From NCBI GenBank assembly GCA_030040915.1, contig JASHSI010000007.1, positions 1-34,446 on the forward strand: a DNA stretch of 34,446 nucleotides, in the 5' to 3' direction. Positions 23,559 through 29,820 of this stretch are shown piece by piece. Source of the DNA: Thermoplasmata archaeon. GTDB taxonomy: Archaea; Thermoplasmatota; Thermoplasmata; Lutacidiplasmatales; UBA184. The notes under the pieces are model-generated. The model ran no database searches. It was not told the DNA's origin and saw only the letters and a program-made list of their open reading frames with translations. Position 1 is the stretch's first letter. Every line of letters starts with the position of its first letter. A program made the position numbers and the translations under genes.

Positions 23559-24476
23559 ATGGCACCTTCCGTGGGCTTTTCGGGGTGGTCCGGTCGGGGT
23601 CGAAAGAGCGAATTGGGCGGCTCGAAGCGAAGGCTCGCTTCGATTCTTACGCTGACCGGACTCGTCGGCCTTAGTCTAGCCGTTCTTCTTGGTGGCCTCG
23701 GTTGGTTGCCCACGGACCACGGAGGGTCACCGAACGCGTCGTCCGGAGTTCGGATTGCGAGTTCGGGAAATCCTTGGACCCTCCTCGCTCAAGCCGAGCA
23801 GACCTATTGCTTGACCAACACGACTTCCTCCACGACCTCGAACTACGCCTCGAACATCACCTCGACTGCGGAGCTTCTGAACTCCACAGGCCCATCGTGC
23901 CCCGGTTTTGCCGCGCTGAACTTCGGAATGACCGTAGAGGTGGTCGACCCGGCGACCCAGACGCTCACCAGCCTTCTCTTGGTCGATGTGGTGGACGCGA
24001 CTGGCACCGGGAGCTTCTCAGCGGTGAACGTTACGTACGACCCGATCGTCGGTACTACGATCGTCGGGGTCCAGACCGTACAGATCGGCTCGAGCGCCAG
24101 CGGCGCGGCCCAGGTCCATTCCGCCTCATCCCTGACCTCGTGCTCCTCGTCCGGTAGCTACTCCTCGGGGTGGGGTGGTTGGGCCGTTAGCTTGGACCAT
24201 TGCGCGGTGGGAGTCCTCGCTACGCGCCTCATCACTGCTGGAGTCGTGGTGAGCTACCTCAGTACAATCCTCAGCGCTCCCGCTTCCGCGATGGGGTTGG
24301 CCGCCGGAATGGCCATCGCGTACGGCGGATACAGCTTGAATTACATCGATCACGCAGGCGGATCGAACGGCCTTTTCTTCTACGGCTGGCACTACTCGGG
24401 CTGCTTCTTCTGGTCGTGCTACAGCTACTGGTACGCCGGCGGCGCCTGGTTCAACCCCGTCTGGTCGGGGTACTGA
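23559..24476 (+). CDS. Secreted protein with aromatic/Gly-rich C terminus, bacteriocin-like pattern
   Basis: The protein has 305 residues. A basic N terminus is followed by a signal-like helix at about 28-50 ('ASILTLTGLVGLSLAVLLGGLGW'). A Ser/Thr-rich beta-like segment with several N-glycosylation sequons (NTT, NIT, NST, NVT) runs to about residue 200. Then 'GWGGWAVSLDHCAVGVLATRLITAGVVVSYL' leads into a hydrophobic, Ala/Gly-rich helix, and the last 45 residues are 'LNYIDHAGG' plus a Gly/Tyr/Trp/Phe-rich tail with two cysteines and a closing 'NPVWSGY'. A hydrophobic helix followed by D-x-x-GG and an aromatic end recalls some secreted peptide bacteriocins. This is a resemblance, not an identification. 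It could also be a surface adhesin. Its own leaderless promoter diverges from the membrane-protein/regulator operon. Confidence 0.7.
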   Translation: MAPSVGFSGWSGRGRKSELGGSKRRLASILTLTGLVGLSLAVLLGGLGWLPTDHGGSPNASSGVRIASSGNPWTLLAQAEQTYCLTNTTSSTTSNYASNITSTAELLNSTGPSCPGFAALNFGMTVEVVDPATQTLTSLLLVDVVDATGTGSFSAVNVTYDPIVGTTIVGVQTVQIGSSASGAAQVHSASSLTSCSSSGSYSSGWGGWAVSLDHCAVGVLATRLITAGVVVSYLSTILSAPASAMGLAAGMAIAYGGYSLNYIDHAGGSNGLFFYGWHYSGCFFWSCYSYWYAGGAWFNPVWSGY

Positions 24477-24529
24477 GGGCGGGAACGACCCGGGCTCGAC
24501 ACGTGACGGTAGGGCGGTTCGAACCCGGA

Positions 24530-24934
24530 CTAGGCCCGGGGCCAACTTAGGGCCGAGGTCGCCACCCGGGCCTCGAGCCCGGCGGCAAGGTCGGCGAGCG
24601 CCCGGTCGGCCGTTTCGTCGAGTGTGGCCCCCCCTTGGATCTCCCCGAGGATGCGGACCCCGGACCTGAGGATGCCGAGAGCATCCTTCCCCCGCTCGGT
24701 CATCCAGACGCGGCCGCCCGCCTGCTCGTCGACCTCGAGCCCGACGAGGCCCGCGCGGGCGAGGAGCTTCAGATACCGGGAGAGCCGCGTGTAGTTGAGT
24801 CCGGAGGCCCGTTGCAGCTTGGTCGGGCAGATTGGCTTGAGCGACCCCTCGAGCGAATCCAGGATCCGCGTTACCACGAACAGATCGAGGCGCAACGGAG
24901 CCTCGGCCCGGGAGGGGGTGTGGGAGGGGCTCAT
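24530..24934 (-). CDS. Winged-helix transcriptional regulator (paralogue 3 of 3)
   Basis: The protein has 134 residues with the ATG at 24934 (MSPSHTPSRA). The winged helix reads 'LDLFVVTRILDSLEGSLKPICPTKLQRASGLNYTRLSRYLKLLARAGLVGLEV', with a wing 'EQAGGRVWMTERG'. A C-terminal helical part (about 85-134, 'IQGGATLDETADRALADLAAGLEARV') probably mediates dimerisation. The start is supported by a strong Shine-Dalgarno (AAGGAGG, seven bases before ATG), in contrast to the leaderless genes nearby. The TATA box at 25029-25034 therefore implies a leader of about 70 bases. The promoter shares its CTTAC-N5-GTAAG element with the operon of paralogue 2. It converges with the secreted-protein gene. Confidence 0.82.
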   Translation of the reverse strand: MSPSHTPSRAEAPLRLDLFVVTRILDSLEGSLKPICPTKLQRASGLNYTRLSRYLKLLARAGLVGLEVDEQAGGRVWMTERGKDALGILRSGVRILGEIQGGATLDETADRALADLAAGLEARVATSALSWPRA

Positions 24935-24940
24935 CGGAAC

Positions 24941-24947
24941 CCTCCTT
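24941..24947 (-). promoter_or_regulatory. Strong Shine-Dalgarno (AAGGAGG)
   Basis: Minus-strand AAGGAGG lies seven bases before the ATG at 24934 and decides the start against the longer track ORF. It is unusual here, as most genes in the window look leaderless. Confidence 0.6.
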
Positions 24948-25028
24948 GCCCCTTCCCCGCGCGCATCGTCCACCCTCGACCGGAACCCCGAAAAGGCCCT
25001 CAGCAACAGGGAATTCTCCGAAATTGTA

Positions 25029-25057
25029 CTATACAAACCTGCCTTACTCAGGGTAAG
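25029..25057 (-). promoter_or_regulatory. TATA box plus CTTAC-N5-GTAAG element, copy 2
   Basis: On the plus strand the sequence runs CTATAC, eight bases, CTTAC-TCAGG-GTAAG (25043-25057). The spacing between TATA and repeat, and the string CTGCCTTAC, are identical to copy 1 at 23351-23379. The downstream gene is the winged-helix regulator at 24530..24934. Confidence 0.6.
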
Positions 25058-25186
25058 CCAGTTCCTTAAGAACGGGACCCCAAGGGGCATGTCGGAAACA
25101 TGCTCCGCATCGACCCCCTTGATCGGCCGCTAGGCTCGGGAGGGCCCCGATGCCCCGCCGGGGCCGCGCGGAGACGCGATCGCTCG

Positions 25187-25200
25187 CCCGAGATCTCGGG
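25187..25200. repeat. Perfect 14-base palindrome
   Basis: CCCGAGATCTCGGG reads the same on both strands. It is followed by a partial echo, TCCGAGATTTCCGGG. It lies about 130 bases upstream of the TATA box of the winged-helix gene. It could be a regulator site or a chance event in GC-rich DNA. Confidence 0.4.
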
Positions 25201-25326
25201 TCCGAGATTTCCGGGCCGTTCCGCTCGACCCATCTCTCCGCGTTCACCGGCCGATCGGTCCCGCACCTCGGTCGAGAAGGTCGCTCGTCGCACGGGGACG
25301 GGCGGGATCGGGGGAAGGGGCCGAGG

Positions 25327-25680
25327 ATGAGTTCGGAGGGAGACGTGGAAATGGACGCAACATCGAAGGATGGCCTCAGGAAGCAGGGATCGAGACTGGC
25401 GCGGATCGCGACCCGGACCTCGCGTTCGACCTCGGGGATGCCACTCGACCCGGTGCCGCGCTGGCTCGACCGGTCGACGGCGGGCGCGTTTTGGCTGTCG
25501 GTCGATCCAGCCGACTCGGAGACGTCTCCTCTGCCCTGGCCAGCCTGGCTCGCCCCGGTCGGATCGATCGCTCATCTGACGGGCGTTCCCCACCGTCCCG
25601 CGCCGATCGGTCGACTCGTTCGGCGCCGGCGGGAGTCCCCGGGTCCTGGGTCCACCGGGGAGTACTTTTCCGAGGACTAG
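25327..25680 (+). CDS. Doubtful hypothetical protein
   Basis: A 117-residue frame starts at the ATG at 25327 (MSSEGDVEMDATSKDG). Codon third positions are mostly G or C, as in genuine genes here, but the product is Arg/Ser/Pro-rich with two Trp-containing stretches ('PRWLDRSTAGAFWLSVDPAD', 'PWPAWLAPVG') and no recognisable fold. No TATA box at leaderless spacing and only a weak purine-rich tract precede it. It may be a chance frame. Confidence 0.25.
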   Translation: MSSEGDVEMDATSKDGLRKQGSRLARIATRTSRSTSGMPLDPVPRWLDRSTAGAFWLSVDPADSETSPLPWPAWLAPVGSIAHLTGVPHRPAPIGRLVRRRRESPGPGSTGEYFSED

Positions 25681-25897
25681 GCAGCTGGGCCGACCATGGA
25701 TCCGATCTCGTGACCTCCCCGGTCACGAGGTGGGGCGGTCCCGCGCCACTCGCCTCGGGAGTGGCTCCCTCCGCGTTGAAGGCTTGTCTAGAGGCCGGTC
25801 CTTTGTTGTTGGCTCCCGCTCGACGGCGCGAAACCGTTCCTCCTGGGGGGATCTGGGCGTGGTCCCCTCCGTAACGGGACCCTGTGAACGGATCGGG

Positions 25898-28363
25898 TCA
25901 GCGGCCCGGTGGTCGTCGAGCGCGACGGAGGGTCCAGGCAATGACGGTGCCCGTTCCGGCGGCCGCCGCCGCGCCGAGGATCCCGAGCGCTTCGAGGGGG
26001 GTGAGCCCGAACGGTCCCGCCGCGGTGGAGGCCGGGGGCCCGACGGGTTTCGTCACGGGGGAGAAGTGGATCGCCACGGAAGCGTCGCTCCCGTTGACCG
26101 TCACCTGCCCCGAGGCCGGATGGGCCGTGTAGTTCGCCGGGCCCTCGACCGCGAACGAATAGCTCTCATTCGCCGCCTCGAAGACGATCGAACCCGAGGT
26201 GGCTCCCCTGGGTCCGAGGGGCGAAAGGGAGATCGTCCAGGGGGTCGACGGCGGGAGGCCGGTCTCCTCGAAGGCAAGCGAATACGTGACGGCGGAGAAG
26301 GTGACGGCGAGCGACCGGTTCATCGAAGACACGTCGAAGGTGCCGTTGGCGGGATCCGGCCGATACCCCGGGACCGGCGACAGGTCGTAGCTCAGGGGGC
26401 CCGGAGGGCTCGCGAGCTCGATCGAGGAGTTCGTCGAGCTGGTGACCGTGTTCCCCCAGTCGAGTCCCCAGAAGGTGCCCGGCGTGAGCCCGGTCTCGTT
26501 GATCCAGACCGGGAGCAAGACGAGCGAGAAGCGGATCGTGAGGTTGACCCCCTCCCCTTGGACCGCGATCGTGCCGGTCGGCCGGGTCGACTGGTAGCCG
26601 GGGGGCGCCTCCACCTCGAACGGAAGGTCCGTGGAGTTCGCCTCGAGGAAGGTGAGCCAGGCGTCCGTGGTCGTGTTGAGCGAACCGGAGAGGTTGACCC
26701 CCCAGGCGACGGCCAGGGGCAGCCCTTCCTCCGTGAAGTTGACCCAGAACGCCCGCTCGAACGTGACGGTCCGGGTCCCGTTGGCGCCGTCGACCCGGAT
26801 GACCCCGGTCTGGTTCACCACGACATGGGGGACCCCCCACGAGAGGGCCTCCGCACGGTACGGGTACGAGCCGTTCGCCTCCTCGTACAGGAAATCCTGC
26901 CCCGCATCGAGGATGTACCAGTTGATCCCGAAGTTGACCGCCCACAGGACGTTCGCCGGAAGTCCCACCTCGCGGACGATGATCCAGAAGACCAACCAGA
27001 GATCGAGCTCGACCGATACGTTCGTTCCGTCGACCTGGACGGTCCCGTACGTTTCGCCGTTGATGTTCAGGCTCGAATTCGACAACAGGAAGAACGTGTA
27101 CGTGCCGTTCGGTAGGTAGAAGAGTACCGACGTTCCGTTCGTCCACTCGATCCGCGGGGCCAGGTAGATCCCCCAGTACGTGCCCGCGTACAGGCTCGAC
27201 TCGGCGAGGATGACCGGGTAGGTGGGCGAGGCCGGCAGGACGAGGAGGTTGTTGGAAAGGGAGTCGGCCACGTAGAGGCCGTTGTTCCATGGATCGTACA
27301 CGTCGGCGTACGGACCCGAGCCGCCCGGGATCGTGCCCACGACCGCCATACGGGTCGCGTTGACCACGGTGACGTTCTCCTGGAACACCTCCGTCACGAA
27401 CACCTCCCCCGTCACGGGATCGTCCGCGACGCCGAGCGAGGTGTTTCCGAAGGCGAGCTCCCCCCGGACGGAACCGTTCCCCCCGTACAGGGCGGTCAGC
27501 CCCGAAGTTGTTCCCACAAAGATGTCCCCGCTCCCGGGGTCGTAGTCGATCCCCTGGGGGTCGGACCCAACCGCGACCTCCACGACGTCCGACGTGTTCG
27601 AGGCATTGAACTCGCTCACCTCGCCGGCGCCGGTGTCTGCGACGAACATCCAGCCGGTCTCGGCGTCGAACGCGATCCCCCCCGGATACGCTCCGACGGA
27701 CACCGAGCCGACCACCCGGTCCGTGTTGCCGTTGATCACCGTCGCGTTGGCGCTGTCGAAGTTGGAGACGAAGACCAGTCCAAGACCGGGGTCGAACGAG
27801 AGCCCTAGGGGCCCCGTACCGACGGCAAGGGTGCGGATCGGGGTCAACGTGGAGGCGTTCAGGATGGACACGGTGTTGGAGAAGGAGTTCGCCACGAACA
27901 GATCGTTCGTCTGGTAGTCGTAGGTGAGTCCGCTCGGGCAGCTCCCGACCGTACCCTCGCTCACCACCTGGCTCGTGAACGGGTCGACCGCCCGCACGTC
28001 GTCCGAGCCGCAATCGGCGACGAAGACGACGCCCGTGCTGTTGTCGTACGCCACGGCGTCCGGGTCGGTGCCGACGGGGATCGAGCGGTTCAGAGGGTCG
28101 GTGCCGGCGGGGGACGCCCTAGAGGGCGATGCGGTCGAGGTCGGTCCAGCTCCCTCGGATGTGGTCACAGGTTGGCTGCCCATCCGATCCGGGAGGACCT
28201 GCGAGGTCGTGCTCCCCGCCGAGGGGGGAAGAAGATGAATCGGGGACGACCGAGGGCTCGGGGCCAAGGCATGCCCCACCGGTCCACCGATCGCGCCGGC
28301 CGGCAGCCAAAGGATCGCGAGGATGAGGACGGTCCCCCAGACAGTGGTTCGGAAGGCACGCAA
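25898..28363 (-). CDS. Membrane-anchored YVTN beta-propeller surface protein with TGLP modules
   Basis: The protein has 821 residues. It has a classic signal peptide at 1-33 ('VWGTVLILAILWLPAGAIGG'), then a Ser/Pro/Thr linker. A beta-propeller at about 90-390 has YVTN-type blades ('AYDNSTGVVFVADCGSDDVRAVDP', 'SVSVGAYPGGIAFDAETGWMFVAD'). About five modules with the motif 'F-x-E-x-GLP-x-x-x-x-W' (for example 'VNFTEEGLPLAVAWGVNLSG', 'FEETGLPPSTPWTISL') follow at about 400-770, a repeat common in surface proteins of Thermoplasmata. A C-terminal helix 'LEALGILGAAAAAGTGTVIAWTL' and 'RRARRPPGR' anchor it. The start is a TTG, chosen because the signal peptide begins there. A TATA-like box and an inverted repeat lie upstream. 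Probable roles are adhesion or cell-envelope structure. Confidence 0.88.
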   Translation of the reverse strand: MRAFRTTVWGTVLILAILWLPAGAIGGPVGHALAPSPRSSPIHLLPPSAGSTTSQVLPDRMGSQPVTTSEGAGPTSTASPSRASPAGTDPLNRSIPVGTDPDAVAYDNSTGVVFVADCGSDDVRAVDPFTSQVVSEGTVGSCPSGLTYDYQTNDLFVANSFSNTVSILNASTLTPIRTLAVGTGPLGLSFDPGLGLVFVSNFDSANATVINGNTDRVVGSVSVGAYPGGIAFDAETGWMFVADTGAGEVSEFNASNTSDVVEVAVGSDPQGIDYDPGSGDIFVGTTSGLTALYGGNGSVRGELAFGNTSLGVADDPVTGEVFVTEVFQENVTVVNATRMAVVGTIPGGSGPYADVYDPWNNGLYVADSLSNNLLVLPASPTYPVILAESSLYAGTYWGIYLAPRIEWTNGTSVLFYLPNGTYTFFLLSNSSLNINGETYGTVQVDGTNVSVELDLWLVFWIIVREVGLPANVLWAVNFGINWYILDAGQDFLYEEANGSYPYRAEALSWGVPHVVVNQTGVIRVDGANGTRTVTFERAFWVNFTEEGLPLAVAWGVNLSGSLNTTTDAWLTFLEANSTDLPFEVEAPPGYQSTRPTGTIAVQGEGVNLTIRFSLVLLPVWINETGLTPGTFWGLDWGNTVTSSTNSSIELASPPGPLSYDLSPVPGYRPDPANGTFDVSSMNRSLAVTFSAVTYSLAFEETGLPPSTPWTISLSPLGPRGATSGSIVFEAANESYSFAVEGPANYTAHPASGQVTVNGSDASVAIHFSPVTKPVGPPASTAAGPFGLTPLEALGILGAAAAAGTGTVIAWTLRRARRPPGR

Positions 28364-28374
28364 GGGCTCTCCCT

Positions 28375-28395
28375 ACATCTCGGGCCGCGAGATGT
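28375..28395 (-). promoter_or_regulatory. Inverted repeat at the promoter of the anchored propeller gene
   Basis: ACATCTCG-GGCCG-CGAGATGT has perfect eight-base arms and a five-base loop. A TATA-like CGATAAGC (minus strand, 28405-28412) places transcription start near 28383, inside the repeat. The repeat would act as an operator at the start site or as a hairpin at the very 5' end of the mRNA. Confidence 0.5.
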
Positions 28396-28794
28396 CTCGC
28401 TCCAGCTTATCGTTTGTCGACTCGCTCCCGTACGATCAGATGGCATCCGCCGCCGCGGCAGCGGCCCGGACGTTCCGATAGGGGCTTACCCCTGGCGGGG
28501 TGACGGAATCGGCCCATTGGCTCCCTAGGATGCTAGTGGACCAACTGAGGGGCCGTCCGCCACGATCGATCCAGAAATGGCCGAGAAGGGTCCGACTGGC
28601 GGGGATGCAGCACCCGGTCGAAGGCGACGGGCCATTTCCACGGGCTCGGCGGAGCCTTTGCAGGGGACGGCTTGGCTCCCGAACGGCCCGTCGCCCCCGG
28701 CTCGAGCCCTCAGCCGTGAGGGTTGGGTGACGTAGGTGACCCCAAGGGCCTCGTCGAGAGAAGCTACCTATCTCGTCAACTCCGCCGAGACCAG
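28396..28794. other. Intergenic, no gene recognised
   Basis: This holds the TATA-like element of the propeller gene at its left end. A minus frame (28436..28798) and a plus frame (28500..28730) exist, but their products are Arg/Ser/Pro-rich without a fold. The string 'RTLLGHFWIDRGG' vaguely recalls 'TTFWIDRRV' of the DinB-like protein, too weakly to call a remnant. Confidence 0.4.
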
Positions 28795-29085
28795 TCACTG
28801 CACTGGCACGTACAGAACCGTGAGCATCTTAGAGGGATCCTTCGGGTGCTCCATCGGCCCGCAGAGGTAGACATCCCCCGGCGGTCCGCGCGGCGCCGAG
28901 CGGGCGGCTTCCAGAGCCTCGCGAGCAAACCTCGACCAGGCATTTGGCAGCTGGTCATACGATCCTAGGAGGACCCGGTAGGCTACCCGCCCCCGAACGT
29001 TCGTCCAATCCGGCAGGAGCCCGATCCGAATCCCCTTGTCGACCAGGGGATTGAACACCTTGTGCGCCGTCTCGCAGCTCGCCAT
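28795..29085 (-). CDS. GyrI-like small-molecule-binding half domain
   Basis: This 96-residue protein matches the second half of the GyrI-like/AraC-effector domain. A strand 'RVAYRVLLGSYDQLPNAWSRFAREALEAA' is followed by 'RGPPGDVYLCGPMEHPKDPSKMLTVLYVPVQ', the typical P-x-x-x-x-Y-x-x-(D/G)P...T-x-x-Y-x-P-V ending. The full domain is a two-fold pseudo-repeat of about 150 residues. The N-terminal half here is short ('VFNPLVDKGIRIGLLPDW') and may be incomplete. The frame stays open upstream of the ATG into the next gene's 3' end, without recognisable sequence. No DNA-binding domain is attached. It lies 49 bases downstream of the acidic-tail membrane protein on the same strand and may be co-transcribed. 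Ligand unknown. Confidence 0.6.
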   Translation of the reverse strand: MASCETAHKVFNPLVDKGIRIGLLPDWTNVRGRVAYRVLLGSYDQLPNAWSRFAREALEAARSAPRGPPGDVYLCGPMEHPKDPSKMLTVLYVPVQ

Positions 29086-29134
29086 GGCCCGTGTTTGGTC
29101 CCACCGACGGAAAGCGTTCGCGGGGGGGGCTGCC

Positions 29135-29614
29135 CTACTTTCCCGGGCCGCTCAGCTTGTCGAGCTCGTCCATCAACGAGTCGATGTCATCCGAGGGGGC
29201 CGGGGCCGCCGGGGCTCCGCCCGAGGGAGGCTCGGGGGCGCTCTCGTCGTACGGCTCGGTCGGTCCCGCTTCGGGCGGCGCCTCCTTCGTGCCGTCGGTC
29301 GAGGCGGCCCGATCGTCGAGGGCCGAGGGTTCTGGCGCGCCACCGCCCGTGCCCGATCCGCCACCCGCCGACCCTCCCCCGCCGCGCATCCGCAGGTAGA
29401 GCACGGCGCCGGCGATCACCAGGATGGCCACGACCGGTACGATGACGTAAATCCAAGGGAACGGCGCGGTGGAGGTCTGACAGTCCCCGTATTGGCAACT
29501 CGAGGTCGCCTGAACGGCGCCGGAGGCGGGTGCGACCACCGCGGCGACAATCACGCCCAGCATGGCTAGGCCCAGCACGGCGGGCGCGACTATCCTTACA
29601 GCGCGAGAAGTCAA
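29135..29614 (-). CDS. Single-pass membrane protein with disordered Pro/Ala/acidic tail
   Basis: The protein has 159 residues. The signal peptide is 'IVAPAVLGLAMLGVIVAAVVAPASGA', followed by a short external loop with a cysteine pair (CQYGDC). A membrane helix lies at about 54-76 ('WIYVIVPVVAILVIAGAVLYL') with RMRGGGG after it, so the C terminus is inside. The tail is Gly/Pro/Ala/Asp/Glu-rich, ending in a short helix 'DDIDSLMDELDKLSG' that looks like a protein-docking segment. No family is recognised. The start is a TTG with a Shine-Dalgarno (GAGGAGG) seven bases upstream and a good TATA box (TATATAAT, 29651-29658) about 40 bases upstream, so this mRNA has a leader. Confidence 0.7.
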   Translation of the reverse strand: MTSRAVRIVAPAVLGLAMLGVIVAAVVAPASGAVQATSSCQYGDCQTSTAPFPWIYVIVPVVAILVIAGAVLYLRMRGGGGSAGGGSGTGGGAPEPSALDDRAASTDGTKEAPPEAGPTEPYDESAPEPPSGGAPAAPAPSDDIDSLMDELDKLSGPGK

Positions 29615-29650
29615 AGGTACGCCTCCTCGCCTAAACTATGAATCGCAGGG

Positions 29651-29658
29651 TATATAAT
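29651..29658 (-). promoter_or_regulatory. TATA box of the acidic-tail membrane protein
   Basis: TATATAAT (plus strand; minus ATTATATA) is the most canonical TATA box in the window, about 40 bases before the TTG start at 29614. That leaves a leader of about 15 bases with the Shine-Dalgarno. Confidence 0.6.
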
Positions 29659-29820
29659 GCGTCCCCGCGAGAATACCGGTACGAACGAGTATTACACCCC
29701 CGGATCGGTTTTCGGTACGTTTCCGGGGCATTCTTCCGTGCCGTCACGCCGGGTGGTCCACCGAACGCGCCGTGAGCCGGAGGGGGTTGGCCGCCGGGAG
29801 TGGAGGACGTCTAGACCACG

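Larger units (their letters stand above)
25058..25897. other. Long intergenic stretch with one doubtful ORF and a palindrome
   Basis: There is no recognised gene. A perfect 14-base palindrome CCCGAGATCTCGGG lies at 25187-25200. The only frame with plausible codon use is 25327..25680 on the plus strand, listed separately. Minus-strand frames are Arg/Pro/Ser-rich shadows. Confidence 0.4.

Noticed and set aside
24516-24535. GGTTCGAACCC, resembling a tRNA T-arm
   Set aside because: The flanking bases do not form a five-base stem, and the space for the 5' half of a tRNA is the end of the secreted-protein gene.
26166-28013. 615-aa minus-strand ORF and the 461-aa plus-strand ORF 25730..27115
   Set aside because: Both are shadow frames of the 821-aa propeller protein, rich in Arg/Gly/Pro, while the 821-aa frame has signal peptide, repeats and anchor.
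28436-28798. 120-aa minus-strand ORF as a DinB-like remnant
   Set aside because: Only a handful of residues (HFWIDRGG) resemble the DinB-like protein, and the surrounding sequence does not align.
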